A stretch of DNA of 5,587 bases from Planctomycetota bacterium (GCA_031082105.1 JAVHLO010000064.1:6450-12036), one strand, 5' to 3'; shown: positions 1 through 4,886, counted from the first letter of the stretch. A program made the numbers and translations. The notes: generated by a model not told the origin, from the sequence alone.

Positions 1-15
1 CAGGGCGCAATCCGC

Positions 16-1092
16 TCACGCCCTCGGCGGCGACTTGAAGAGCTTGCTTGCCTTGCGGAGAAATGCCCGTTCCGACCAGCTCAGGCTGCCCATGCCTGAA
101 CGGGCGATCCGTTCCAGCAGCGCATCCACGCGCCGGTTTGTGTCGAGTTTCCTCATCCGCTCCCGGCGCCGCGCGCGAATCCTGCTCTTGGCGAGCCAGC
201 GTCCCATGACGGGCTCCATCTTCAAAAACGCGAGCGCGGTCAACGCCCCACCCGCCTGCGCCCAGTAGCCAACCACGGCCGATGCGCCACCTTCGCTCAA
301 CCCGATCGCGAACATCAGGATCAACAGGAAGAAGAAGAGAGTGATGATCCTTATCCGGCCGAACATCCGCGGTTCGTCGCCATAGATGCGTGCAACGGCG
401 AGCAACATGCCCAGCGAGGCGCCAGACGAGCCGCCCACGTACGCGGCATTCACTGCGAGCGAACACAAGCACACGCCCAGCCCGCACACGAAGTAGAACG
501 CGACCACCTTCGGCCACCGCCACGCGCGCTCGAGCATCCCGCAGAGCCACCACACGACCAGCATGCCGATCAGAAACCACCACGGATTGTCATGTACAAG
601 CTGGTGCGTGAAGAGCATCCATGGCGCGAAATTCCCGTGAGGATCCTCCGGTGACAGAGCCAGCACCTCCATCCAGCGCCGAACCGTGTCGTCGTCCACG
701 GGCGCGCCCGGACCGCCGGGCGCCGCGCTTGCGCCGATGTTCGGTCCGGCCGGCGCCGCAACCGACCTTGCCGGGTCAGGAGCGAACCCGCCCCCTTTCT
801 CCGCGTCCGCGCGCGACCCACGATCGCCGGTCGATCCGGTTCCCGCATCATCTGAAGACGCGCCTGCGGGCGGCACGGTGTTTCCGGCAGCCGGCCCGCG
901 ATCCGCAACCGCCGACCCGTCCGCTCCACTCGCGCGGCCCGCATCCGCGCGGCCGACTCCCCATGTGACCGACAGGTAGTTCACCCAGAGAAAGACCGCT
1001 ACGTTCAACGCCACGATCACGATGAACGAACGCGACCACCTGGACCTGTCCACTCGCTGCTCCTGCTCGTTCTCGAACCAACCTGGACGCAT
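16..1092 (-). CDS. Rhomboid-family membrane protein, probably catalytically inactive
   Basis: Rhomboids are intramembrane serine proteases with a Ser-His dyad. Numbering from ATG at 1092 (358 aa): a first membrane helix lies at about 22-45, then a long Ala/Gly/Asp/Pro-rich stretch (about 46-135). The rhomboid core follows, with a loop/TM2 segment starting FTHQLVHDNPWW (161-172) that aligns without gaps to E. coli GlpG as I remember it. The serine motif GSSGA is at 221-225 (S223). The last core helix has WAQAGGALTA where active enzymes have a histidine; here it is Q279 (CAG at 258-256). GlpG oxyanion residues H150 and N154 correspond to W172 and G176. The C-terminus is Arg-rich and ends in a helical segment (VDALLERIARSGMGSLSWSE, then FLRKASKLF) resembling the DUF6576 tail of many rhomboids. 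An in-frame GTG at 1104 is an alternative start; neither has a good Shine-Dalgarno. The fold is fairly sure, the inactivity is inferred from residues. Confidence 0.85.
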   Translation of the reverse strand: MRPGWFENEQEQRVDRSRWSRSFIVIVALNVAVFLWVNYLSVTWGVGRADAGRASGADGSAVADRGPAAGNTVPPAGASSDDAGTGSTGDRGSRADAEKGGGFAPDPARSVAAPAGPNIGASAAPGGPGAPVDDDTVRRWMEVLALSPEDPHGNFAPWMLFTHQLVHDNPWWFLIGMLVVWWLCGMLERAWRWPKVVAFYFVCGLGVCLCSLAVNAAYVGGSSGASLGMLLAVARIYGDEPRMFGRIRIITLFFFLLILMFAIGLSEGGASAVVGYWAQAGGALTALAFLKMEPVMGRWLAKSRIRARRRERMRKLDTNRRVDALLERIARSGMGSLSWSERAFLRKASKLFKSPPRA

Positions 1093-1112
1093 GGAAGGAC
1101 CCACAGAAATCT

Positions 1113-1140
1113 CGGATTGCAGATGTCAGATTGCGGATTG
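1113..1140. repeat. Four tandem 7-bp units, consensus C(A/G)GATTG
   Basis: Direct reading gives CGGATTG, CAGATGT, CAGATTG, CGGATTG in immediate succession, possibly preceded by a decayed unit (CAGAAAT at 1104-1110). The array lies just upstream of the rhomboid start. It resembles short-period CAGATTG arrays found between genes in many environmental bacterial genomes. It shares the CGGATT core with the 9-bp array at 4212-4283. Confidence 0.7.
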
Positions 1141-1148
1141 AACGTCGT

Positions 1149-1181
1149 GGCCCGGGCCGCGGTCACCGCAGCCGCCGGGCC
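1149..1181 (-). terminator. GC-rich stem-loop downstream of queE
   Basis: Perfect 7-bp arms GGCCCGG (1149-1155) and CCGGGCC (1175-1181) enclose a second small hairpin GCGGTCACCGC (1159-1169; 4 bp, TCA loop). It begins 20 nt past the queE stop on the minus strand. No T-tract follows, so it is at best a weak or factor-dependent terminator, or a transcript-stabilising hairpin separating queE from the rhomboid gene. The arms also overlap the perfect palindrome GGCCCGGGCC at 1149-1158. Confidence 0.4.
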
Positions 1182-1200
1182 GAACCTGACGGCCGGCGGA

Positions 1201-1977
1201 CTACTTCCAGCCGGCAAGCCGGTGCACCTGGGGGATGACCCGTACTTCCGGGACGACGCCAGCCAGCGCCGCCGCAGCCTGGTTCAGTTGCCGAACCGAC
1301 GGCGGGCGGACGCCCCGCCGCGATGAGGTCACGGGCTGGAGCACGATGGATTTGTAGACACCTGTCTTCTCGAGCAGCCTCGCAAGCCGGCCCAGCTCGT
1401 CGGCATTCACGCAGTCGGTCAGCACGACCTTGGCGAACTTCTCCGGGATCCGGCCCACCGCTCGTGCAAACGCGGCCGCGGTCTTCCACCCGGCAGGGCT
1501 TTTCGTGGACGACGGAAGCTTGATGTCAACCGCCGCCACGTCCACCATCTTCGCCAGCCGTCTCATCGCGTCAGGCAGGGTGCCGTTCGTATCGAGGTAT
1601 GTCTTGACCCCTCGCGCCCGCAATGCGGGCAACAGCCGCGACAGAAAATCGACGTGCATGAGCGGCTCGCCGCCCGTGAGTGAGACTACGCCCGGGACGG
1701 AGAGCCCGTCCGCCCCACTCTGTACTCCCGCGTGCGCGACCACGTCAACCGCGCCAAGCACGGCGTCGACACAGAGTGGGTTTGCGAGGGAGGCGATTGG
1801 TTCCGACGCCCCGAGCGGAAAGATCGGGACGACTCTGGACTTCTTCCAGGCGTGGCGTGTGTCGCAGTAGGCGCACCGGAGATTGCAACCGGCGAACCGG
1901 ACGAAGACCTGCCGCTGTCCGACGAACGGTCCTTCGCCCTGGAACGACGCAAATATCTCCGAGACGTGCGCGGTCAT
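1201..1977 (-). CDS. queE: 7-carboxy-7-deazaguanine synthase QueE (radical SAM)
   Basis: QueE is a cytosolic radical-SAM enzyme that contracts 6-carboxytetrahydropterin to 7-carboxy-7-deazaguanine in the pathway to preQ0 and queuosine. The 258-aa product opens with SEIFASFQGEGPFVGQ (6-21), typical of the family. The cluster motif is C31-NLR-C35-AY-C38 (CX3CX2C), which ligates the 4Fe-4S cluster; TGGEP at 101-105 is the SAM-binding motif. DTNGT is at 129-133, VDIKLPSS at 150-157, and the end reads IPQVHRLAGWK. The segment between the cluster motif and TGGEP is long (about 60 residues), which puts the protein at the long end of the family. The ATG at 1977 overlaps the stop of the preceding AmaP-like gene as ATGA (1974-1977), which suggests coupled translation. 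No other queuosine gene (queC, queD, queF, tgt) is in the window. Confidence 0.95.
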   Translation of the reverse strand: MTAHVSEIFASFQGEGPFVGQRQVFVRFAGCNLRCAYCDTRHAWKKSRVVPIFPLGASEPIASLANPLCVDAVLGAVDVVAHAGVQSGADGLSVPGVVSLTGGEPLMHVDFLSRLLPALRARGVKTYLDTNGTLPDAMRRLAKMVDVAAVDIKLPSSTKSPAGWKTAAAFARAVGRIPEKFAKVVLTDCVNADELGRLARLLEKTGVYKSIVLQPVTSSRRGVRPPSVRQLNQAAAALAGVVPEVRVIPQVHRLAGWK

Positions 1978-2624
1978 CTTTGCTGTTCCGCATCAATCGG
2001 GTACTCGAGGCCGCGGAAGACCTCCTTCAACACGTTCTGCTCCTCCTTCGCGGCACGCTTCGTATCCACTCGCGGTTCCACCTTCTCCACGATGCGACCG
2101 AGGTAGATGTCGAACGCAACCGTCTGGCTCAGGTCCGCGATCCGCTCCAGCCTCGCCCGCGCCACCTCTTCGATCTTCTCGCCCGTCTCCTTGAACGAAG
2201 CCTTTTCCCAGGTCGAGAAATCGATATGCACCGTGATCGCGCTGTCGGGCAGCGCGGTATTGTACAGCAGAGTCACCTTGGCATCGTGCACGTCCGGCAG
2301 CGATTTGACCGCCCTGCACAGGGTCTCTTCGACGGCCGAGACAGCGATCCGGATCTCGCCGTGCTTCGTCTTCGAACGGAGGAACCCGTCAGATTTCACC
2401 GTCAGCCCGATCAAGACAAGATAAGCCAGGACAAGCGCAATGACGATCCCGCACCCCACGGCGACGACTGTGCGGTCGGCGAGGATGTGCACGTGGGCCC
2501 ATGCCGCGGCCCGGCCGAAAGTCGGGACGCCTATCAGGTTAATGCTCCACAGAAAGCCCACAATGGTCAGCACGAGGGCACACACGGTGTTCACAAAGAA
2601 CAAAAGCTTCTTCAGTCCTTCCAT
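1974..2624 (-). CDS. AmaP-like two-helix membrane protein (Asp23/Gls24 anchor family)
   Basis: 216 aa from ATG 2624. Two membrane helices, about residues 5-32 and 52-76, are followed by a soluble domain (about 85-185) beginning GEIRIAVSAVEETLCRAVKS, then a charged Lys/Glu/Arg helix to the end. This order, with an I-x-V-x-AVE strand-helix start and a later valine-rich strand (DSAITVHIDFS), resembles AmaP, which anchors the Asp23 alkaline-shock protein to the membrane of Gram-positive bacteria. Related domains occur widely. No Asp23 partner is visible here. I chose ATG 2624 over an in-frame GTG at 2687 because GAGGAT at 2637-2632 is a good Shine-Dalgarno and the first helix then follows at once. 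The gene ends inside the queE start (ATGA overlap). The family assignment comes from pattern and topology and is moderately sure; the cellular role in this organism is unknown. Confidence 0.75.
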   Translation of the reverse strand: MEGLKKLLFFVNTVCALVLTIVGFLWSINLIGVPTFGRAAAWAHVHILADRTVVAVGCGIVIALVLAYLVLIGLTVKSDGFLRSKTKHGEIRIAVSAVEETLCRAVKSLPDVHDAKVTLLYNTALPDSAITVHIDFSTWEKASFKETGEKIEEVARARLERIADLSQTVAFDIYLGRIVEKVEPRVDTKRAAKEEQNVLKEVFRGLEYPIDAEQQR

Positions 2625-2631
2625 CCGAATA

Positions 2632-2637
2632 TCCTCA
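2632..2637 (-). promoter_or_regulatory. Ribosome binding site of the AmaP-like gene
   Basis: GAGGAT lies 7 nt before ATG 2624 on the minus strand (context CCTTGAGGATATTCGG, then ATG). It decides the start against the GTG 21 codons upstream, which has no comparable site. Confidence 0.75.
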
Positions 2638-2721
2638 AGGCTCAGCAACTCCGGTCCGGTCACTCTGTCCTGCGGGACGGCGAACACAATATCATCGCCT
2701 CGCGACCACGGGGCGGCCGCG

Positions 2722-2784
2722 TTACTTGCCGGGCTTTCCTTCTTTCTCCTCTTCCCGAGACTCGGTAGAACAACCGCCGGACAT
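2722..2784 (-). CDS. 20-residue Cys-containing micro-ORF, or C-terminal part of a UGA-readthrough protein
   Basis: The ATG at 2784-2782 directly abuts, in the same frame, the TGA (2787-2785) that ends the upstream membrane-helix ORF. Translation gives MSGGCSTESREEEKEGKPGK and a TAA. The single cysteine is residue 5 and the tail is almost entirely Glu/Lys/Arg/Gly. AGGAG at 2800-2796 lies 11 nt before this ATG, so independent or reinitiated translation is possible. Alternatively the UGA is recoded and this is the cytosolic tail of the membrane-helix protein, giving U-MSGG-C. I do not recognise the family. The charged, low-Arg composition unlike the surrounding frames supports real coding; which model is right cannot be told from sequence alone. 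Confidence 0.45.
   Translation of the reverse strand: MSGGCSTESREEEKEGKPGK
2755..2780 (-). other. Small stem-loop just after the in-frame UGA (weak SECIS-like candidate)
   Basis: On the minus strand, CGGU (2776-2773) pairs with ACCG (2766-2763) around the loop UGUUCU. An outer CCG (2780-2778) can pair with CGG (2757-2755) across an asymmetric internal loop. A bacterial SECIS is a short hairpin shortly downstream of the Sec UGA with a G among the first loop bases. The loop here has G at its second position, but it starts only 13 nt after the UGA, which is closer than usual, and the stem is short. It could be chance. Confidence 0.2.
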
Positions 2785-2874
2785 TCAGGTAGGCACTCCT
2801 ATGCGAGGAAGCACCCATCGCATCAGCACTACCCAGACAACAAGAATACCGGCGACGATGAGGACATCAATCAT
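2785..2874 (-). CDS. Micro-ORF encoding a single transmembrane helix (29 aa to UGA)
   Basis: ATG 2874 starts MIDVLIVAGILVVWVVLMRW, followed by VLPRIGVPT and TGA at 2787-2785. Residues 3-22 form one strongly hydrophobic helix ending in Arg and Pro, typical of small membrane proteins. The frame is open much further upstream (to about 3252), but that part is Arg/Gly-rich and not protein-like, so I place the start at the hydrophobic segment. GGAA about 11 nt upstream is only a weak Shine-Dalgarno. The same frame continues past the UGA for 20 codons to TAA at 2724-2722, so the ORF may be the N-terminal half of a 50-residue protein. It lies 161 nt upstream of the AmaP-like start and probably shares its transcript. 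Family not recognised. Confidence 0.5.
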   Translation of the reverse strand: MIDVLIVAGILVVWVVLMRWVLPRIGVPT

Positions 2875-3309
2875 GGCGCTGCGTTTTCCATTAGTGTCTG
2901 CGCTGGCGGTCGCTTTCATCCTGTCCACACAAATCCGATCCACACCCCGGCCATCTCGTCGACCCCACAGGCCACGATGCCGGCCGGCACAGGCGCGCCC
3001 CCCCTGTTTCGCCCCGACGGACTGCGTCGCGCCAGAGGTCCGCCAATGGCAACACTCGAAAACAAGAAGTGCTCTCGTCCTTACGCTCTTCGCGTTGCGA
3101 CCGAATGGCCGGACCGGCCTGGCTCCCCCGCCTCCGGCGGAGATATCTCCACTGTCCACACGAGCGCGCTGCGCCAAACCACGGACGACACGAGCGCAGA
3201 AGCGCCGCTGGTACAGGTGAAAGTTGAACAGCACAGTCCGGCCCCACTCCAAGCCGTCTCGATCACTCGACGATCGGACCAGGGCAGGACTGTGCTGCCG
3301 TAGCCGCGC
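2875..3309. other. 435-bp stretch with no credible gene
   Basis: Frames on both strands are open for long distances, but their products are Arg/Pro/Gly/Ser-rich, mutually overlapping, and lack any fold pattern or ribosome binding site, as expected from GC-rich non-coding DNA. The stretch holds the stem-loop at 3229-3297, overlapping palindromes (CTCCGGCGGAG at 3132-3142 and GGAGATATCTCC at 3139-3150), and a G-rich run. It may be a decayed element, a dispersed repeat or an untranslated RNA; the sequence does not decide. Confidence 0.45.
3229..3297 (-). repeat. Large inverted repeat / stem-loop downstream of the Cys/Lys micropeptide
   Basis: Arms CAGCACAGTCC (3229-3239) and GGACTGTGCTG (3287-3297) are perfect over 11 bp. 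After one G/A mismatch they continue with GCCC (3241-3244) against GGGC (3282-3285). The 37-nt loop holds a further small stem CGATC (3260-3264) with GATCG (3272-3276). On the minus strand it begins 13 nt after the micropeptide stop and is followed by TTCAACTTTC, only mildly T-rich. It could be a terminator, a 3' stabilising structure or part of a structured RNA. Confidence 0.6.
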
Positions 3310-3372
3310 CTACTTCTTTCCCTTCTTAGCGGGTTTCTTCTTGCCGCAACAATGGCTCTTGCCGCATGCCAT
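3310..3372 (-). CDS. 20-residue Cys/Lys-rich micropeptide
   Basis: Translation from ATG 3372 gives MACGKSHCCGKKKPAKKGKK and TAG. Cysteines are residues 3, 8 and 9, with His 7 beside the pair; the second half is mostly lysine. The support is the ribosome binding site: AAGGGGGTGAT at 3387-3377 matches the ideal anti-16S sequence AAGGAGGTGAT at 10 of 11 positions with 8 nt between its G-run and the ATG, the strongest site in the window. The Cys-Cys-His cluster suggests a metal- or thiol-binding peptide and the lysine tail could bind RNA, DNA or an acidic surface; both are inference. It sits 70 nt after the flavoprotein stop and may be co-transcribed with it. I do not recognise a family. Confidence 0.6.
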   Translation of the reverse strand: MACGKSHCCGKKKPAKKGKK

Positions 3373-3376
3373 TCAA

Positions 3377-3387
3377 ATCACCCCCTT
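3377..3387 (-). promoter_or_regulatory. Near-perfect Shine-Dalgarno of the micropeptide
   Basis: The minus strand reads AAGGGGGTGAT, one mismatch from full complementarity to the 16S rRNA 3' end. Eight bases (TGATTTGA) separate the G-run from ATG 3372. It is the main reason for calling such a short ORF. Confidence 0.75.
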
Positions 3388-3414
3388 CCGTGAAGGATGG
3401 CAAAATCGCGATCA

Positions 3415-3430
3415 GGGCGATGATTCGCCC
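3415..3430 (-). terminator. Stem-loop downstream of the flavoprotein gene
   Basis: GGGCGA (3415-3420) and TCGCCC (3425-3430) form a perfect 6-bp stem with a 4-nt loop, 12 nt past the flavoprotein stop. On the minus strand a TTTT run follows after about 10 nt of intervening sequence, too far for a classical intrinsic terminator. It may partly separate the flavoprotein gene from the micropeptide ORF. Confidence 0.35.
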
Positions 3431-3442
3431 CGCGTCTGGAAC

Positions 3443-4120
3443 TCATCCTCGAGCGACCGCCCCTTCCGCCGCGACTTTCTGACCGAGCTCCGCAGCCTCT
3501 GCCAGCGCGCTGGGATGGTCCAGTATCGCCCCGCACGCATCGATCTTCTTGAAGAACAGCGTGTCCGAAAAGACAACGTCAATCGCATCGAAGAAGTAGC
3601 GCACGGTCAGTTGCGCGCCGTCAAACACCTTCTTCCCCTTGGTCCCGGCGACGGAAAGAAAAACACCGCGCCTCGCTTTTCCTTTTCTATCATTTCCCAT
3701 CTGCTGTTTCAAGAAATACTTGCGGCACCACAGCGCCTGACAGCGGTCGATCACAGCCTTCATCTGCGAAGGAAGCCCGTAAAAAAAGATCGGCGATGAG
3801 ACGACAACCAGGTCGGCCGCGAGCAGGCGTCGGTACATCTCCGTCATGCCGTCGTCGATGACGCACATGCCCGTCTTGAGACAGCCAAGGCAGCCACGGC
3901 ACGCGCTCAATTGAAGCTCGGCCGCGCGCACGCGGTCAAGCAGGATCGCCGTGCCGGAGCCGTCCGGCTTCTCCGACATCGACGACTGCACGCCCGGGGT
4001 CCAATCGGACCTGCCCGGCCCGTCCGGCCACCGACAGCCGAACCCCTTGAGAAACGCATCAAGCAGCGCTTCGGAGTTCCCCCCTTTCCGGGGGCTGCCG
4101 TAGAACGCGAGTACTTTCAT
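3443..4120 (-). CDS. NAD(P)H-dependent FMN reductase / iron-sulfur flavoprotein-like
   Basis: 225 aa with a flavodoxin-like fold. MKVLAFYGSPRKGGNSEALL has strand 1 and the FMN-phosphate loop GSPRKGGNS (8-16). SSPIFFYGLPSQMKAVIDR (108-126) is the second flavin-contact segment. The motif C74-RG-C77-LG-C80-LKTGM-C86 (CX2CX2CX5C) matches the compact 4Fe-4S motif of iron-sulfur flavoproteins such as Methanosarcina Isf, although many relatives carry similar cysteines without a proven cluster. The likely role is cytosolic two-electron reduction using NAD(P)H, substrate unknown. A Gly/Pro/Ser-rich insert (about 28-58) lies between helix 1 and strand 2. The frame is open upstream to 4300, but that part translates the repeat array, so I start at ATG 4120, where homologues begin. 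No clear Shine-Dalgarno precedes it. Confidence 0.88.
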   Translation of the reverse strand: MKVLAFYGSPRKGGNSEALLDAFLKGFGCRWPDGPGRSDWTPGVQSSMSEKPDGSGTAILLDRVRAAELQLSACRGCLGCLKTGMCVIDDGMTEMYRRLLAADLVVVSSPIFFYGLPSQMKAVIDRCQALWCRKYFLKQQMGNDRKGKARRGVFLSVAGTKGKKVFDGAQLTVRYFFDAIDVVFSDTLFFKKIDACGAILDHPSALAEAAELGQKVAAEGAVARG

Positions 4121-4211
4121 GCGCGCAACAACTGAGCGGAACCAAGCTACTCCACGCAATTTGTTCCGACTAGCACTTCCAAGGAGTGTCGGCAGACCGC
4201 AGGGAAAGAAC

Positions 4212-4283
4212 CGGATTTCACGGATTCTACGGATCTCACGGATTTCGGTTCGGGAGGACAATCTGTGAAATCCGTCCAATCCG
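4212..4283. repeat. 9-bp-period array in inverted orientation (CGGATTTCA units)
   Basis: Four tandem 9-mers run CGGATTTCA, CGGATTCTA, CGGATCTCA, CGGATTTCG (4212-4247). After a short spacer come inverted units: TGAAATCCG (4266-4274, the exact reverse complement of unit 1) and TCCAATCCG (4275-4283), preceded by a decayed CAATCTG. ACGGATTTC (4238-4246) and GAAATCCGT (4267-4275) form a perfect 9-bp stem with a 20-nt loop. The array lies between the split-barrel gene and the flavoprotein gene, in the flavoprotein 5' region. It resembles CGGATT-type dispersed intergenic arrays of environmental bacteria. Confidence 0.75.
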
Positions 4284-4344
4284 TGTTTCCCTCGTCGCAA
4301 ACAACCCTCGTGCTGTGGATTCGGAAGAAATCATGAAAGACAGC

Positions 4345-4770
4345 TTAGATCCTGACCGTATCGTATTCGTACTTGCCGGCCAGCATGACCTCCGCCTTCT
4401 TCGGTTTGAACCTCAGAAGGCCGAAACGCGGGTCGGTGGGCGTCTTGAAATGGTCGGCCAGCCACTTGGCCCGGGAGTAAAGTTCGCGTCTCGTAACGAG
4501 CGAGGTCCAGACGCGCGCCGGGCCGGCCATGCGGACATGCTCGCACTTGTCGTTGATATAGCAAAGCTCAATCCTGGGGTTCAGCTTGACTTGGCGCATC
4601 TTGCGGTCGTTCGTGCCCGTGCAGATCCAGAAAGTGAAGTCGTCATCAACGATCGGCGTCATCGGCCGAACCCGCGGCTGGCCCTTGTCACAGGTCGACA
4701 TAAAACCGAAACTGCAGGACTTGACGAGTTTGAGCACGTCGCGCCGGGTCGCTTTTGCTTTCGTGGCCAT
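4345..4770 (-). CDS. Pyridoxamine 5'-phosphate oxidase-like FMN-binding split-barrel protein
   Basis: 141 aa, the usual size for small general-stress-protein-26-like members of this superfamily. After an N-terminal helix (RRDVLKLVKSC, 9-19) the barrel strands carry the family pattern: RVRPMTPIVDDDFTFWICTG (33-52), then K57 and VKLNPRIELCYIN (61-73). RPMTP and the T51...K57 segment are where relatives bind the flavin phosphate. Characterised members reduce or bind FMN, F420 or heme; the substrate here cannot be told, and several such proteins have no known enzyme activity. It is cytosolic, with no signal peptide or membrane helix. ATG 4770 is fixed by GGAGG six nt upstream; the 20-codon in-frame extension to 4830 has no such support. 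The spacers on both sides are repeat-rich, so it may be monocistronic. Confidence 0.88.
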   Translation of the reverse strand: MATKAKATRRDVLKLVKSCSFGFMSTCDKGQPRVRPMTPIVDDDFTFWICTGTNDRKMRQVKLNPRIELCYINDKCEHVRMAGPARVWTSLVTRRELYSRAKWLADHFKTPTDPRFGLLRFKPKKAEVMLAGKYEYDTVRI

Positions 4771-4776
4771 GTGATT

Positions 4777-4781
4777 CCTCC
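4777..4781 (-). promoter_or_regulatory. Ribosome binding site of the split-barrel protein
   Basis: GGAGG followed by AATCAC and ATG 4770. It fixes the start and shows that this organism uses canonical Shine-Dalgarno initiation. Confidence 0.85.
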
Positions 4782-4867
4782 ATTGCTCCAACAGCCCTCG
4801 AAGACTCAACTCGGACCGTTTGGCCCCCACTATTCACGAATCAGAAAAGAGCGACGACAGCCTGTCA

Positions 4868-4886
4868 TTCCGAACTGGGTTCGGAA
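4868..4886. repeat. Perfect 8-bp hairpin with 3-nt loop
   Basis: TTCCGAAC (4868-4875), TGG, GTTCGGAA (4879-4886). The context CTGTCATTCCGAAC...GTTCGGAAGCTCC resembles the widespread dispersed repeat of the form CTGTCATTCCGAGCG...GGAATCTC. A further pair CTCCTT (4888-4893) and AAGGAG (4918-4923) follows at once. It is about 100 bp upstream of the split-barrel start. Confidence 0.65.

Noticed and set aside
16..1104. Active rhomboid protease annotation
   Set aside because: The serine is present but the catalytic His and oxyanion His/Asn equivalents are Gln, Trp and Gly.
2625..2687. GTG start adding 21 residues to the AmaP-like protein
   Set aside because: It has no Shine-Dalgarno, whereas ATG 2624 has GAGGAT at proper spacing and the membrane helix follows directly.
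1680..2768. 362-codon plus-strand open frame opposite queE and the AmaP-like gene
   Set aside because: The product is Arg/Pro/His-rich and antisense to two well-supported genes; it is an effect of GC-rich codon bias.
2785..3252. Long minus-strand frame extending the membrane micro-ORF upstream (155 codons)
   Set aside because: The extension is Arg/Gly-rich with a rare-type start, no ribosome binding site and no fold pattern; the hydrophobic segment at its end is better started at ATG 2874.
2440..3303. 287-codon plus-strand open frame
   Set aside because: It is antisense to the AmaP-like gene, the micro-ORFs and the structured spacer, with no motif or ribosome site; composition is Pro/Arg/Ser/Thr-rich.
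4212..4283. Possible CRISPR array
   Set aside because: Units are only 9 bp with no spacers between them and they reverse orientation midway.
4121..4300. 60-residue N-terminal extension of the flavoprotein
   Set aside because: It translates the 9-bp repeat array (REIREIRRIREIR), and the flavodoxin strand 1 with GSPR begins exactly at the ATG at 4120.
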